A DNA stretch of 64,000 nucleotides, taken from Caenorhabditis remanei (lineage: Eukaryota > Nematoda > Chromadorea > Rhabditida > Rhabditidae). Made by a program: the position numbers and the translations under genes. Location: NCBI RefSeq assembly GCF_010183535.1, contig NC_071330.1:186001-250000 (forward strand), in the 5' to 3' direction. Shown here in pieces: positions 1-14,000 of the stretch. How positions within the stretch are numbered: position 1 is the stretch's first letter; every line of letters begins with the position of its first letter. The notes beneath the pieces were generated by a model. It had not been told where the DNA came from, searched no databases, and worked only from the letters and a program-made list of their open reading frames with translations.

Positions 1-100
1 TGTGAAAAACTATCCAAGTCAACACTCGCCGCTGCGACAGGGAAAGTCCGCGTTTCTCCTCACTCTTGTCATTGCCCCCCCGCACCCCTCTCTCTCGTCC

Positions 101-1223
101 GCCTCAATACACAGGTGAACCGCTGGGGAACACATATGGAACCGCGCGGTGGCGAATATGCGGCTAAAAAGAATGAGGGTTGGGCCTTATATGTGTCCAT
201 ATGGATCCCCGCGCGGTCGGCCGAGAAAGTGGAGCGCATATGGAACGTATATGGATAGCATAATCAGCATTAATTCTACCAACCGTATTTGGTTGATTAT
301 TCTGTATGAAACACTAGAAAGGTCTAATTAATTGTTGTGAATGTTATCATGTTGTTTAACTTTTCTTTTTTCCAACTTGTTCACTTTCCATTTCTCGGAC
401 TTGTATATTTTCTCCTTTTTCTCGAAGTTCTTTCCTTTTTTAAACAGATAATGGCAATACTTTAAAAATTGAAAATCACCCACGATATTTCATATAAAAA
501 TCTTAGATTAGCTTTGCGGTTATAAACAATCATTTATGCTCAAGCTTTTCTTTGAACTCTGAAAAAAGATACCCGTCGATGAAATTCGAAGTCCGGTATT
601 ATGACTTTACTTCGGTATGACAAATACTTACCTTCTTACCTTTAAATCTACCTGAAAAATATGATTTCTTATCATACCAAAGTAAAGAAAAACACAAGAC
701 TCGAATTTCTCGACAAAAAGCTAAAATTCAAGTTTATTGAGAAAATAACAACTTTTGTATTGAAAAAATAAGTTTCCGTAAGTTTAAACAGCTTTATTTT
801 TATTTTTGAAGTTTGCCATTATCTGTTTTGTGCAAAAAGAATGAAGAAAATAGGTGAAAAACTTCGAGAAACGGAGAAAATGGGCCCGGACTTATAGAAA
901 AAAATGTCGCGTCGATTTACGGTAAACAACACGCCCACGTGTAATTCCGGAGTGTCGTTTCGGCGGCCGGCCGCCACCCTCAAATATGGACCATATGTGG
1001 AACGTATATGGGAGCCAAATGGGTGCACGCGCGGCCAGTACACAGAAAAGACGACCGCACATATGCGGCACACGCGCGATCCACTTTTCATTTAGGGACA
1101 CATATAGGATCCTATTCTGGCACTTCCACATATAGGATTCTCAGCGGTTCACCTGTGTAGCTCAGTTGGGAGAGCGTTAGACTGAAGATCTAAAGGTCAC
1201 CAGTTCGATCCTGGTTTGGGGCA
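101..1223 (+). pseudogene. tRNA-Phe(GAA) gene split by a transposon
   Basis: The 3' part of a tRNA-Phe gene (TAGCTCAG box A, GAA anticodon, TTCGATCC box B) runs from 1158 to 1223 and ends in discriminator A, followed by a T-run. From box A through the T-arm it matches the intact tRNA-Phe at 59287. The missing 5' acceptor strand, GCCTCAA plus TA, lies at 101-109. GCCTCAA pairs along all seven positions with TTGGGGC at 1216-1222 (one G-U pair). The two halves are separated by a 1,048-bp element inserted at T8/A9 with TA duplicated. The acceptor stem cannot form in a local transcript, so the gene is presumably dead. Confidence 0.85.
110..1157. mobile_element. 1,048-bp TA-flanked DNA transposon in tRNA-Phe
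   Basis: The ends are perfect 16-bp inverted repeats, CACAGGTGAACCGCTG at 110-125 and its complement at 1142-1157. Each end is bordered by TA (108-109 and 1158-1159), the target duplication expected of Tc1/mariner-like elements. The subterminal regions are rich in CATATGGAAC-like motifs in both orientations. I see no transposase reading frame, so it looks non-autonomous. The same terminus occurs near 24263 and, inverted, near 36190-36226. Confidence 0.85.
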
Positions 1224-2929
1224 ATTCTTTTTTTGCTTTTTTTATTTCGCTCACCTTGATGACTATTTTTCTTCAGCGTATACTGCAATTCATCGGCAAC
1301 ATGAGTTTTCGGGTTGGAGTTCAAAGTTGCCACATACTTGATGCATCTTCCAGAGTCCAAACTGAGTTCACAGTTGATTGGGGCGACTGAGGCGATAGTT
1401 GGGATGGTGAGGACCATTTTGAAAGCAAGGGAATCTAGAAAGAAATGGTTCTTTGTAGGGGTTGAAGGTAATAGTAAACACGAGTGGCAAAAAATGCGTA
1501 AAAAAGAAGATAAGATACGAGGTGGCATGCGAGAATATAAAAACAGGCGGTCCAATCAGTTGGATCTTGGTCTAATGACGTGTACATACTATTCAAATTG
1601 AGTTCACAAAATGCAGCTAACACCCCGTTCGAATATTGGAATAGATAGAGAGAGTGTATCGCTTTTAAAGATTCCCGCAAAACGGGGTGGAGCCTAGAGA
1701 GAAGTCACGTGTAGGGAGGAAGCTGTAAACAATAGATAAAAGAAGAGTGCAACACGGAGAGATCAGAGAAGCCACAAAAATGCGAATAGATGTTTAGAAA
1801 GAATTTTTTGAAGGGGGGGGGGATACTGTAGCTGAGAGAGACTAAAGTATATTGGTCTGAGAGCTAAGAGTCCAGAGACCCTTATGGTGGCTCCATGAAG
1901 AAAAAGCAAATAGAACGAGTCCCTTTAATACTCCCAACCCCTTTCGCCTAGACTCCGCCCCACTGTCTTCGCTAGATGAGGGCCGGAAATGAAGAGACGT
2001 GAGACGTGAAAAGGGATAGAAACACACACGATGATCAGAGAGATCGAAATCATTGCGTCGATCTTCAAAGAACACGGAGAGCTCTTTGTTATTCGTTTCT
2101 TCAAAGAAGATTTTTGATGGTCAGTGATGAAGAAGAAGAAGAAAAAGACGTAGAAAAAAGAACAGCTGATCGATTTTTGTTCGGGAATAAGATCAATGAC
2201 GTTGTTGGGAAAAAGAATAGAATAGCAAGAAGTGTGGGAGTAATCGAGAGATAGATAGGGGAAGAGATGATGAAATTGATGGAGATAACTGGTAAAAACA
2301 AAGTTGTACGATTTTTAGCTATAACTATAGAACTATAGATCGAAAATTGAGCAGCTGGGCTACGCACAAACACGGTTTCAAAGTTTTTGTATAGCAAATG
2401 TTATGTGGATTATTGGGATAAAATTGGTCTAAACTTTATGTTGTTTATATAGAGAATGTTATGCTGAATCTTTTTGTAGTTGACAACTTTTTGATAGCTC
2501 TCCACGTTTTTGAGATATTCCTCTTTCCAAAGAACCCCATTGTTTTCATATCAAGTTCCAAGAAACCCTCATTGTCCACGTGTAATCACTGAACAGCGGG
2601 TGTTGTTTGGCACGTGTATCAGAGAGATATTTTCAGCGGAGAACGCCAAAACGGTGAATCAGAAATAGGGGGGAAACACACGTCAGTTGTCTTTTATTAG
2701 GCAAACACAACACTATGCTGAAACCTTTTCATCTTGGTTAGGTTTCACGTGAAACGTAAATGATAAAATGGTCTTGAAGGGTTGGGAGTCCAGGTCATGT
2801 GGGAATTAGAAATTGGAAAAATATTTGGAGAACTAGGGTTCCAATGGTCTGTAACATGTTTTGTTCTAAGACATTTGAACTTTGGTGGAGTCGAGAAAAG
2901 TTTTATGAGATTCGGGGGCGCAGGGCTCA

Positions 2930-3190
2930 AAATACTTGCAGACCGGACCTAACTCGTTTCAAACTGAACCTTATGAACTGTAAAATATACCAAAATGTAG
3001 ATCACAGCGAGTTCTATGTCTATGATCTAATAAGAGCCGGATGACTATTCGTTAATGCTCCGCGGGCCGGGCTAGGCTGGCTTTTTGAAACTTTTGAGTT
3101 TTTTTGCTCTTTTTCCAGGCCTGCGGCACATTAACGATTTATCATACGGCCCGTAGTAGGTCACATCCATGGAACTCGCCGGGATCTACC
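2930..3190. repeat. Palindromic repeat, family M5
   Basis: The left arm (about 2945-3070, with AAATATACCAAAATGTAGAT) and the right arm (about 3115-3190, ending GGGATCTACC) are diverged inverted copies of the arms at 21225-21615 and in the dpy-19 intron. No coding capacity is seen. It fits a MITE. Confidence 0.6.
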
Positions 3191-6100
3191 GTGCTCCGTC
3201 GTATAACGGTTGGCACGGTGCCAAGGATTTTTACGTTTATTTTGTAGTATCTTTCAATATAAACCGCGATGCGCACGCAACGCGACTGAGAAAAATAATT
3301 CAAATCTGTTCGTTGCGGACCTTAACGGAATCACGATGTTTCGCAAGCTATGAACCTGTGCTCAATATTGGGAACTAACCAAGACATACCCCAAAATAGC
3401 AGACATTCGCTGAACATAAGCTTCCAACAAGTATGCAAATGATATCATTATCCAGACCAAACCATCATCTTTCCCTCTGTCTGTCTGTGTGTCCATCATT
3501 CCTCTGTTCCCTCTGTTCCCCTTTTCTTCCCAGAACCTGTTCCTTTCCCATTGTTTTCTCTTATCTGTATATTTTGGTGATAGTAGAATTACTATGATTA
3601 CTAATAACATCCGATGGCATGTCTAGGTGCAATACAGGGAGATGACGTGGCAAATGTACCCAAGTTGGTCAAACTACGAATTGGAGATAAGGTATCAGAT
3701 TAGCAAATCGACAGAAAGTGGGAAGATTTGTTTGGTTTGTTTATTTCGAAATTTAGAAACCTATCCATCATAGAGATCAAACTGCGTAACTAGAATTTTG
3801 TAGACATTTTTTTCTTTCAAAAAAGTTCAAATTCCACTTGTCCACATTGTCTAATTTATTGCACTCCAATGACTTTCTGATAAGAAAATTCTCGAATTTC
3901 ACGTGTTTTGCATGGTTGTTTTATTCAAAAAAGTGTCGGGACCAATAATTATTAGATTTAAGTATACAGACGTCATGTATTTGTTATTGTTATCAATAAA
4001 AAAATTTAAGACGAAAATGAAAGTGATAAGAGTTGTTTGCATAGGTTCTTGGCGTGGTTGTTGGTTCTTGATCATCATTTTGACTGGCTAGTTTCTTTTT
4101 TGGGTCGGGGACAAGGGTCCAGCAAACTAAAATTTGACGGTTTAGTTGGAGGGAACCCAAAATCGTCAAGACTCTCTAAATAACGTCTCTCATTTGGCTT
4201 TACTCGTTTAATTTTTGACAGGTTCTGATAAGGCAAGGAAGTTTATGAGTGCACCTAATTTCTGATGTCGAAGAAAATGAACCCAAGTGCTCTGGACCCG
4301 TTGATAAGATATGGGTCGGGTCAGAAAAGGAGAACATAAGTAGATATCAAGTACTGATAGATGAAGAATCTTTCCTTGAGTTTTGGAGAAAAACTGGACT
4401 TTTTGTGGTACGGTCACTGGAAAAGAAGAATGCAGATAATCAAAAAAGTGAATCGAAAAGCTGAAATTCTCGCTTCCAAAACTTACATGATTGGATTGAA
4501 AACTTCTTGCTCATGTTGTTTTTTATGAAAAATTGGCTTTTTTGATACAGAAAAACTGATTTTCAATAAAATTAGTTTTTCAGCAATTTCAGCAAATATT
4601 TCTTATTCTCAAAAAATAACAGTTTCAAAGCATCGTCAAGTACATGTGGTGAAATTTATATTAGAAACTATTTTCTTCCAAAAAATTATACTCATTTTTC
4701 TGAAAATCTTTTTTCTGCATCAAAAAGTCAATTTCCCACCAGTCTTCACGTTTTCTGGCTCATCAGATAGAAAATTTCATTTTCTACAATTCGGATAGAT
4801 TGAGATTTTCAAAAGCAATACTGACTTTTGAGTTACGAGCGAAAAAAACGTAACTTTTGAACACTAATATCTCTACTAGATCAAAATTTAAGCTCATGTA
4901 CTTTATACAATTGATAATGTTATATTGATTGTTCTTTAGTTAATTTCTTTTCTACAACTGCTCTCGTTGTTGAGATAACTGCCGAAACATTGCAGAACTC
5001 ATGCCCACCATCTTCCATATCAACAAACATTTCCAGGTACACATATATCTGCAAAATAATCTGCAAATAATAATGTGCACTCTGCGATCAAACACCTGAC
5101 CTCAGGGGTCACCTGCCGTTCTCCAAAGCTACAGTGTGTCACTTGTTGTCCGTTTTGGTTTCCGACCCGGAACGTTGTCAAAACTGATCATAAACATCAT
5201 TTGACCTGAGATCGTCCGTCCTTTTCTATTTCTTCTCACTCTCTTTTTGTATTTCTGTTGGTGTCTTTCAAAAGTCACATGTTCTAAAAATAGACACCCA
5301 TTTTGTCCAATTCTTTCTATTGTCACATATCATGGGCGGTCGATGACTTCTTATCATATCAAAAAGGGAAGGGAAGACCCGTTAGGATCCACGTGTCAAC
5401 AAAAGGAGAACCGCCCGTGTCTAACGACTTTTGATGATCGCTTCTATATATTGTTTTGCCCTTAAGGCGAAACGGAGAAACTCATAAAGAAGATAGGAGA
5501 AGCCAGAGAAAAAGACTTGTTTACCACTTTCCAGCTGCAAATAATCGGTTCTTCTCGAAGATTCCATGACGGGCAGAGTGCGAGAGACGCAGACACTTTT
5601 CGGTCTTTGAAAGTCATCTTTCAGTGTGTACGTGTTTGTGTTGGTTAGTGTTGAGTAAGCGGCGAGGGGGGACGGGAAATTGAAAAGATGGAAGGGAGAA
5701 GGGGAGAGAGCTCAGTGAGCAATGACGCCTCTACTGGAATTGAGAGGGGATCAAGCTTATGAATGGTTGTTGTTTATTTGGTAGTGGAACAGGAGAATAT
5801 AAGGTATCTATGGTTAGTGGGGTGGTTAGGAGATTGGGGAGCGGATGTTTTAGATGCCAAAAACGAAAAAAGGAAACTTTTCAGCCGCACATTGGATTTG
5901 AAGTACCGTAAATACTGTAATTGAAGCATGAAGCACACCCTCAGGACTCGTTTTTATGCACTTCTTCTTACAGTGTAGCATAAGTGGCATGTTCCCTCCT
6001 ACAATAAATAAATACAGAAAATACATTTTCCATATTTTTTCATCATTATGTTAGAGTATTTGTCCAAACTTCAATTTACGGTAGTTTTACACAACGCGTT

Positions 6101-7168
6101 GTGCTAAATCCCGCAGTTATCAATCTTGATTTATGCTCTAATAACTTTGAGCTCACGAAGACTTCAGTTTTAAATTACAACGTTCTGAATATTGTTTCTC
6201 ATTTTCTTTTCACACAACCTTTTTGTGAATTCCCATCAGACACGCGTTCCATGACTAATTTATAAAGACTCTTTAACAATTTAAACATTTCCTGACTTTC
6301 TCACCGTCGTTTCTCATTAATTTCTGAAAAAGCTCAAAAATTCTTATTGCCATCACTGCTCTGCCAGAGCCACATGAGCCTCCTGCGAAACAGCTATAAA
6401 AAAGCCCTTGAGCTCATTTCGTAAGGTCAAGCTGCTGGGATCGAAAATAAGAGAGCTGGATTATTCCATCATTGATGAGCAGTTGTGACGTGGAGAGTTA
6501 AGACAGGTGCAAGATTGATTCTTCAGGGATTCTGAGCAAAAATAGAACAGCGAGAATTTCAAAATGATTTTCATCATTAATCGGCATCACATTTGAACAG
6601 CTTGGCCGATAGAAAACTTATTTTTTCCCAAATTTTCATTCATGACAGTGCTCTTATATCTGGCAGAACTGTGATCAGTGTTTGTTGTTGCTGAAAAACA
6701 AAAATCCAGAGCTATTTTCAGCGCCTCTCTACCGTACTTCACCCGTAAAAAGTTGTGAAAGTACGGTAGTCGCAACGAGACCCACACCTCGTCCCCGGTC
6801 GGAATTTCAAGCGAGCGGCCAGCCACAGGCGAATGGGTAATATGGGCTCACTAAGATACAGACTGAAAAATTTCAGATAATTTTTTGTGAGCTGCAAAAC
6901 GAACGATTTTTCGGTATGTTTGAAATAATCTACATTGCTATGCCTCAAAACAAAAAGAAATCCTTTTCTCTCAAAATGTGCCTTCCAACACCGATCACTA
7001 ACTTTTCTTCTTCTCGACTGATCACCTATCAAAAGAAACTTTTTTTGTTTGATTGTCCTTCTTGTTTTCCACTTTTCTCTCTTTTGCACATCAAAAAAAA
7101 GTTGTCCTGGCGATCTGCCAGTAAATAGAAAAGTCACTTTTGTGTCATCACGTGGTGATGTTTGATGT

Positions 7169-7190
7169 GTGTGTGTGTGTGTGTGTGGGA
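7169..7190. repeat. GT dinucleotide microsatellite
   Basis: About ten GT units, directly upstream of the C-run/G-run tract. Confidence 0.9.
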
Positions 7191-7227
7191 AGATTTGTTA
7201 GTGTTCTTGGGTATATTTACTTTTCGT

Positions 7228-7925
7228 CCCCCCCTATATTGAAGAATGACCCCCCAAAAACGACCTGGGAAAAGCCCCCCACCCGATTGATTATTGACCC
7301 CCCACCCATTGAACATTAGCCCCTTTCCCTTGTCTCTTTTTTCGCTTATACTCCTGAACCATTTTGTCCAACATAATTCAACTATACCCGAATCTTCAGG
7401 CTTAGGAAAAAAGACCCGGAAAGACATTTTCGGCATAATTTATATTTATGATGTTCAAGCGTATAGTCTGAAAACGTGCTTCCATTTGTTTTATTCATAG
7501 TGTGGAATTCAATAGTGGGGGCCTGATGTTCTATGATGGGGGTCTATTGTTAAACAGTGGGGGTTTTAAAGTCATTAATGGGGGACTGATATTCAATGAT
7601 GGGGGTCTGATAATCCATAGGTGGGGGACCGATGTTCAATGGTGGGGGGCTATCAATAAATGATTACAGCTAAAGATAAACAGTAAGAATTAAAACTCCA
7701 TTCTCGGTGGGGGGCTCTAGGGGGGTGGGGGCGATAAGTCATGAATACCAGGTTCTTGAACAATCGTCCCCCACTTTGTACTGGTGGGGGGTCATTGTTT
7801 CACACCAAAATAGAAGTAGAGCCCCCCGCCGTGAGGAAAAAGCCCCCACCTGTTTTGTACTGGGTGGGGGGCTCTTCCTAGGTAAATTTCAACGTGGGGG
7901 ACTCTACTGATGTGGGGGGCGATAA
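7228..7925. repeat. Imperfect minisatellite with G5-G6 and C5-C7 runs
   Basis: Units of roughly 25-40 bp each carry a run of five to seven G or C. On the left (7228-7330) the runs are C and are spaced by ATTGAACATT-like words. On the right (about 7515-7920) the runs are G and are spaced by words such as TCTGATATTCAAT. The two sides are therefore in inverted orientation. Each strand has many runs close enough to form G-quadruplexes. No reading frame or gene is apparent. Confidence 0.8.
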
Positions 7926-8055
7926 GTAAAGAATCCCGTGTTCTTTTCTGCAAAAATATATATATATATACCGGTATGTTTATTTAATCTGCTGAAACTT
8001 TGGAATTCAATTGAAATCAACCCTGAAACTAAATGTGAAAATAACAATTGAATAG

Positions 8056-11000
8056 TTAAACTTTCAAAACAATGTAATTCCTATTCGGATTGTAAACTAT
8101 TTTGAACGGTGCTATTCGAGAATTGTCTTTAGAATTTGCTGCTAATATCCACAAGTCACAAAGAGATGTTCGTGCACTGTTCTTCGGATCCTCCTCGTCC
8201 CACATTCCACGGTATACACACTCGGGTCTGAAAATACTTCAGGATAAGTTAAGGAAATTTAAGCATAAGACATGAAATTTCTGGAAACTTGGATAAACTA
8301 ATAGAAGGACAGATATCTAGCGGACTTATTGAATGAGCGGAAATCAAAATGCGTAAAGAGGAATAAAAAGTGCCTGAAAGCGGAATGCGGAATAAAATAA
8401 ATTTTTAGATGGCGATTTCGGCCTTACTGTAAAAAACCACTTAAACTGATTTTTTTTTAAAGTTTGTTTTTTTTTTGATAAAAAGTAAGAGTTATGCTGC
8501 AAAAACCTTTAAAAACTTCACTAAATTTGATTAGGCGAACAAATAGTTAAAGCTCTAAGCGGAATGCAGAATTCCGCTCAACACTGGTCTAGCATTTCAC
8601 TTTTAGAGTTAGAAAACAGTATTGATTAAAATAACGAAAGGTTGAAGTGGACATCTAGACAGCAGGACGTACAGATAGACTATGAGAAAGTTTGATATTA
8701 AAATATTCAGGCGGAAACATAGCAAAAGCTCAAACATAGCTTGTCACTCATTATTTTTAAAACCAATATGATTAGTCCGGACTTACAGAAACATACAAAA
8801 CTAACCTCCTCTCATCATTCGAACAATTCATCAACTGGAAAACAAAATAGTTGACACCCATCTCTTTCATTGTTTTGTGAACTTCTGCCACTGGCTTCTT
8901 ACTGAACATTGAGTACACTTTAAGGGTCCGCTCACTGCAAAAAATAATATAATTTAGTTAAACTAGGTAGCTTGAAAGATTTTACCGTATTCCAACATGT
9001 TCATAATGTGGATGATTGATAATGGGTCGGAGAGTTGTCAGTTTTACATTCGCCATAACAGGCATCGTTCCAGCAAACACAGCGTCTGTAATAAAACTTA
9101 TGCAAATGCGCTCTACTGAAAATATGTATTACCTTGTTTCGTATTACTCTGAATCCAATCGAACAGCATCTCTTGGTCTGGATTACTGTATTCACCTTTG
9201 ATGTTTAGTTGTTGTTGTACATTCGGCATTCCTAAAAATATTTTGTTTCTGTATGTCTGTTTCTCCAGATTTCCACATTTACCTCTGGTAATCAACAGAG
9301 CAAGTATACCAACAAAAATGGAAGCTCTGACAGGATTCGAAATTTTGTCGCCGCCGAATAACTTAGGGTGGGCGATGAGGGCTGAGACGATGCATAGGTG
9401 AGGAGTCATGAAGAGTTTGAGACGCATGATGAGGACGGCCATGGTGGTAGAGCAGACGAGTTGGACAAGATTATAGACAATCTGGAATTGTTTGTATCTA
9501 TTTCATTGTAGAAGGGTTATGTTGCTTATGTTACACCAAAATGAAGGAATCGCCGGATTACAACCCGATAGAAAAGTTCAACAATGTACAGTAAGTAGGA
9601 AACGTAGATATGAAGACATGATATACCGGACTATCAGTTCATGAGATTGTTAGGGATTTAAGATTGGGCAATTTCACCAGAAAAAGGTATGACAACGTCT
9701 TGGACAATCATTTTGCTCGTTTGAAAGAGGAACCTGATAACAGCCGACCCAACATCAGAGCTACCTAGAAAGATTTTATGCCTTCACCTTAATGCGCTCA
9801 ACGCTTTAAACAAAGTGTCTAAGTAATTGCAGTGAGAATCCTGAAGCTACTTCATTCACATTCCTGGTCGTCTATTAGGAGTTTTAGTTGAATGTTAAAT
9901 GGTTTCAAAAAGTTCGACATTTTCCGGATTTTCCGGCCCAATATTTTTACTCATTTCCACTCACGTCGCCATTCTTGACTTCTTCGTTTCCTGCATTGCT
10001 TCTCCACAATAAATTAGTGTTCTTCAAAAATTCATAACCAAATGCTAACATCGAAATCACAGCGAATGGTAATAGACAGGTTGTTCCTAATTTCTCAATA
10101 GTTGCATATTGAATGAAGTCGAATTCCGCTGAGCACGTGTAGAGACGGGTGTGGAAGTTGGCGAAACTGGTGAATTTGGAGCGGAGGATGTCGAAGATGT
10201 GCGCCTGGAATGTTTGGATTTTTAGATTGTTAAACGAGGACTGAAGTCCTATTTTTTATTTTAGACTGATATTTCTGAGCATTTTAAGAAACTTTTATAT
10301 TTGATGGATAAGCTAGCAATTGATCTAAACGTCATAATTCCCGCTCCCCTGACTCGCGCGCCCGTGTAGTCATCTCGGACAAAAATATTTCACAATTCCT
10401 CGTTTGCTCGCTCATTCAACTAACTTTCATGTTTTTTCGATTTATATCGCAAAAACGGCCGCGCTGAAAAACTCTTCCATCTCCTTTAAAGCCTTATTGT
10501 CACCGCAAACGAGTACGGCCCAAATTCTGCAAAACTTACATCATCCTCAATACCCAATCCTTTTGATAACCCAACTTTGAGACCCAATGTAATTGCACTA
10601 AAGATAATTGCCAGCGTGAGAATATAAGCAGGACGGAAATGAAGTTTGGAAAGCCATGGAGAGATGTAGATGACCGTCTGAAACAGAAATTTTTGAAAGA
10701 TGAATAGAAAAACAAAGTATTATAGAACTCACCGCCAAACCTAGAATACTAGGAAAATACAACGCCGTGATCATCATCTCATTACCAAAAAGCATTACAA
10801 AGCTGATGAAAAACGCGAGAATGTGAGAGTGAATAATAGTTTTCGCTGTGGCGACTGGCACTAGATCCAACGAAAAAGCCACGAAAATAGAGCAGATCTG
10901 AGTGAAGAATGCGAACTGTGTGAATTGCCAGAAGAGAAGAGCAGGGACACCAGTTGAGATGAGAAGGAGTATAGAGGTGGGTCCGAACTTTTTGTATCTG

Positions 11001-14000
11001 GAAGATAGACTACAGAATGAAAACAGTTTCCAAATTTACTCACTTGATTACAAAAGTCAAAATTGCAATGTGAGCAATGATGAATGGGAATGCGAAGCTT
11101 TCTCGGAGGGGCGGCGTCCATTGGACTCGGGTAGCTTCGGAATGGTTGAAGGCGAAACAGAGAACAGATAGGATACCTCCAAATATGGAATCGCTGAAAA
11201 TATGGTATGATAGAAGCAAACTTGCAAATTCGGCCGGCGAGTAACTCGCTTAAAATGCCATGCTATGAGCTGAAAAATATTCCAAAATGTAGATCTCGAC
11301 GAGTTCTATGTCTGTGACCTACTAAGGGCCAGATGGCAATTTGTTAATGTGCTGTGGGCTCTTAAGCATGTCGAAAAATACCAAAAAGGGGAACAGTTTA
11401 TATCGCAACACTCTAACTACTTACCTCTAACTACAACGAGGTTGGTTAGTGTTTTTCTTCAGAATTGGTTTGGAGAAGTACATATTCTATTTTGTGTTTG
11501 GTTTGCACCAACATATTAATTATTGAGAACCTTGAGACCAAAAAACCTCGTATTATCTATAGGGCATAGGGCAAGCACGAAACTTAGGTCATTACAACTG
11601 CTGTCGGGCCATTTGCAAAATTTTCAAAAAATCCCGCTTGTCGGTTATCACCCCCGAAAAAGTTACTCAAAAGACCACAAAAAAGCGCCAATACACGGAG
11701 TTGAACCCCTGACCCTCGAAACCATAAAAAAGTAAAAAAAGTACAAGGGAATATAGCAAAAAAGATTTCCCACCCGTGGGACTCGAACCCCAGACCCTCC
11801 GATCCTCGGCCGACACTCTTAACCAGTAGGCTAGACACGCAGTCGAAAAAAAGGGATGTCGAATGGCAAGATATGCGTGGTGTTCGCAATTTTTTAGGGG
11901 AGAAAACGTGAAAATTTAAATTGAAGGCACACGTATTTATTTGGAATTTTCTGGAAAAAGCTCCATGTGGATTTTTTGGAAAAAGCTCCACGTAGAGGGT
12001 CACAGGTTGCATAAAAAGGAAAAATTTGCCTCAGGAAAATCAGAATCGCTCATAAAACTGCTCTAGACGTTATGTCGTGGAAGACTACCGCGTGGAACAT
12101 CTACAGTCGAGTTATGGAGGCAATCGGGATTGTTGGTCCATATTCTACTCCACCGGATGGAATTTTAGAGAGATTTCAAGAAGAGAGGTACCGGGAGTGT
12201 ATCAGAACGCTTCTCGAGGTAAATTGTCTAAAATGTTTTATGATTGATAAGAATTGTCTTTACAGAGCTCGAAACCGGAAGATAAAGAACTTTTTCAAGT
12301 GACGGTTTCGCGTACGGAGACTTGCCAAGACTACGGATGTGAGCAGAGCTTCGGTGATAGCGAAGTGCAGACAAGCTCTACGCTTATGTTGGAGTTGAGT
12401 GGCTCGAGGACTGTTCAACAAGTGGTTTCGAAGTTCCTGGCACCCTCTCCTCGGAACTGTGGTCTCGATGAGTGTAAAGGATTCGTAAGATCCGAAATAT
12501 TGATAAATACTTCCCAGTGGCTGATCGTAGAAAATTTGAATTATCCATATGAAAGGGGACAAGACAACAAGATTGATGGGAACGTTTGTATCGATGTGCT
12601 TGGGAAAAAGTATTCGTTATATAGTAAGTTTCTCCCAATACGAAAAATTAATAATAATCCATTCATTCTAGTGGTCGTTTCCAAACGCAATGGATACGTG
12701 GTTGCCGATTGGCGTTCTAATGGAGGACCGTTGCCCTCTAGCGCTCGGTGGTATCTGGCCCTGTACCAACAGATTTGAAGTGTCTTTGTGAGGAACGGAC
12801 GATTCGAGGAAGACCGCTACAGGGAATGTATCAGAACGCTGTTGGAGGTAATTTGTCTAATATGTTATTCATTTAATTAGAAATGCCCCTACAGAGTTCG
12901 ACAGCCGAAGATAAAGAAAACTTTCGCGTCAATGTCTCTCGCACAGACACATGCAACGACTATGCGTGCGAGAAATCATTCGGTGAAAGCGAACTTCTGA
13001 CAAGTTCTACATTGATGGTGGAGCTCACGGCTACCCAGACGGTTCAGCAAACTATCAACAAATTAATGGCACCTTCGCCACGAAACTATTTGAGACATTT
13101 TTAAGTTTCATGAATGAACTTAACAAATCGTCGAGTGAAGCATACAAAGAAATCGTTGGGATGGTTGAGATTTACCAAGACTTCAAAAAGGACGTACAAA
13201 GAGCAAAATTGAAAGCCGACCAAATTCAGGTAAACCATGATTTCATTGAACTGCTTCAAGCTTATTCTAATTTAGGCCGCTCTGAGCACGTTCGACGTGG
13301 AGCAAGATAGAGAAGAATTGCAAGTGCAGGCGCGCATCGTAAATGAAAATGATCATGACAGAGCGGTTGGCTCCTTGAACGACGAGCAAAAAGTGCTATT
13401 TGATATGATTATGGAAGGTGTCGATAACAGCTTGGTAAGATAGCAATACAATTCGTCACTTCGAAAACCAAAAAATTTTTCAGAATGGAACAAAATCGCT
13501 ACTTCTGTATTGCAGTGGGACGGCAGGAGTTGGGAAATCCTATCTTATAGATAGGATCGCCGACGCGATCCATTTAAAATATGGAAGCCCTCAAAACCAG
13601 CTATCAACCCCATCTGTTCTTCTTGCTGCTCTGGCTTGGCCGCGATTGCCATACGTGGACTCACGCTGCACAGCTTGCTTGGTCTGAAGGTAGCCAGAGA
13701 TGGTGAAATAACGTACGAAAATTTATCGGATGAAAATCGCGACATACGGCGAGTTTTGTTCGAAAACGTGAAGCTGCTGATAGTAGATGAAGCATCAATG
13801 GCTAGCTCCATAATGCTTGCGACAATCTCTAATAGGTTGCGAGAAATAACCGTGAAAACGACCCCATTTCGAGGAATGAATGTCGTTTTTTTGGGGACAT
13901 TCTCCAATTACCTCCAGTCAAAGCACAACCAATATACGAAGAATTGAGTGGAATATCATTCGGAAATACTTTGGTGGCATGGGAACCGGGATAAGTCTGT

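Larger units (their letters stand above)
1224..8055. other. Intergenic region, no gene recognised
   Basis: No reading frame here has recognisable homology, splice structure or codon bias. The region contains a G10 run near 1807, a fragment at about 2478-2525 related to the palindrome at 33.3 kb, a palindromic repeat at 2930-3190, GA-rich stretches (about 5460-5760), a GT microsatellite and G-run repeats (7165-7925), and a short TA microsatellite near 7960. A noncoding RNA or an upstream exon of a gene outside the window cannot be excluded. Confidence 0.5.

Noticed and set aside
1190..1601. Overlapping open frames on both strands downstream of the split tRNA
   Set aside because: One starts in the tRNA body, none shows splice-consistent extension, homology or codon bias.
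6587..7137. Minus-strand frames of 79 and 132 residues
   Set aside because: Low-complexity composition, no domain and no supporting exons. They end beside the GT and G-run tract.
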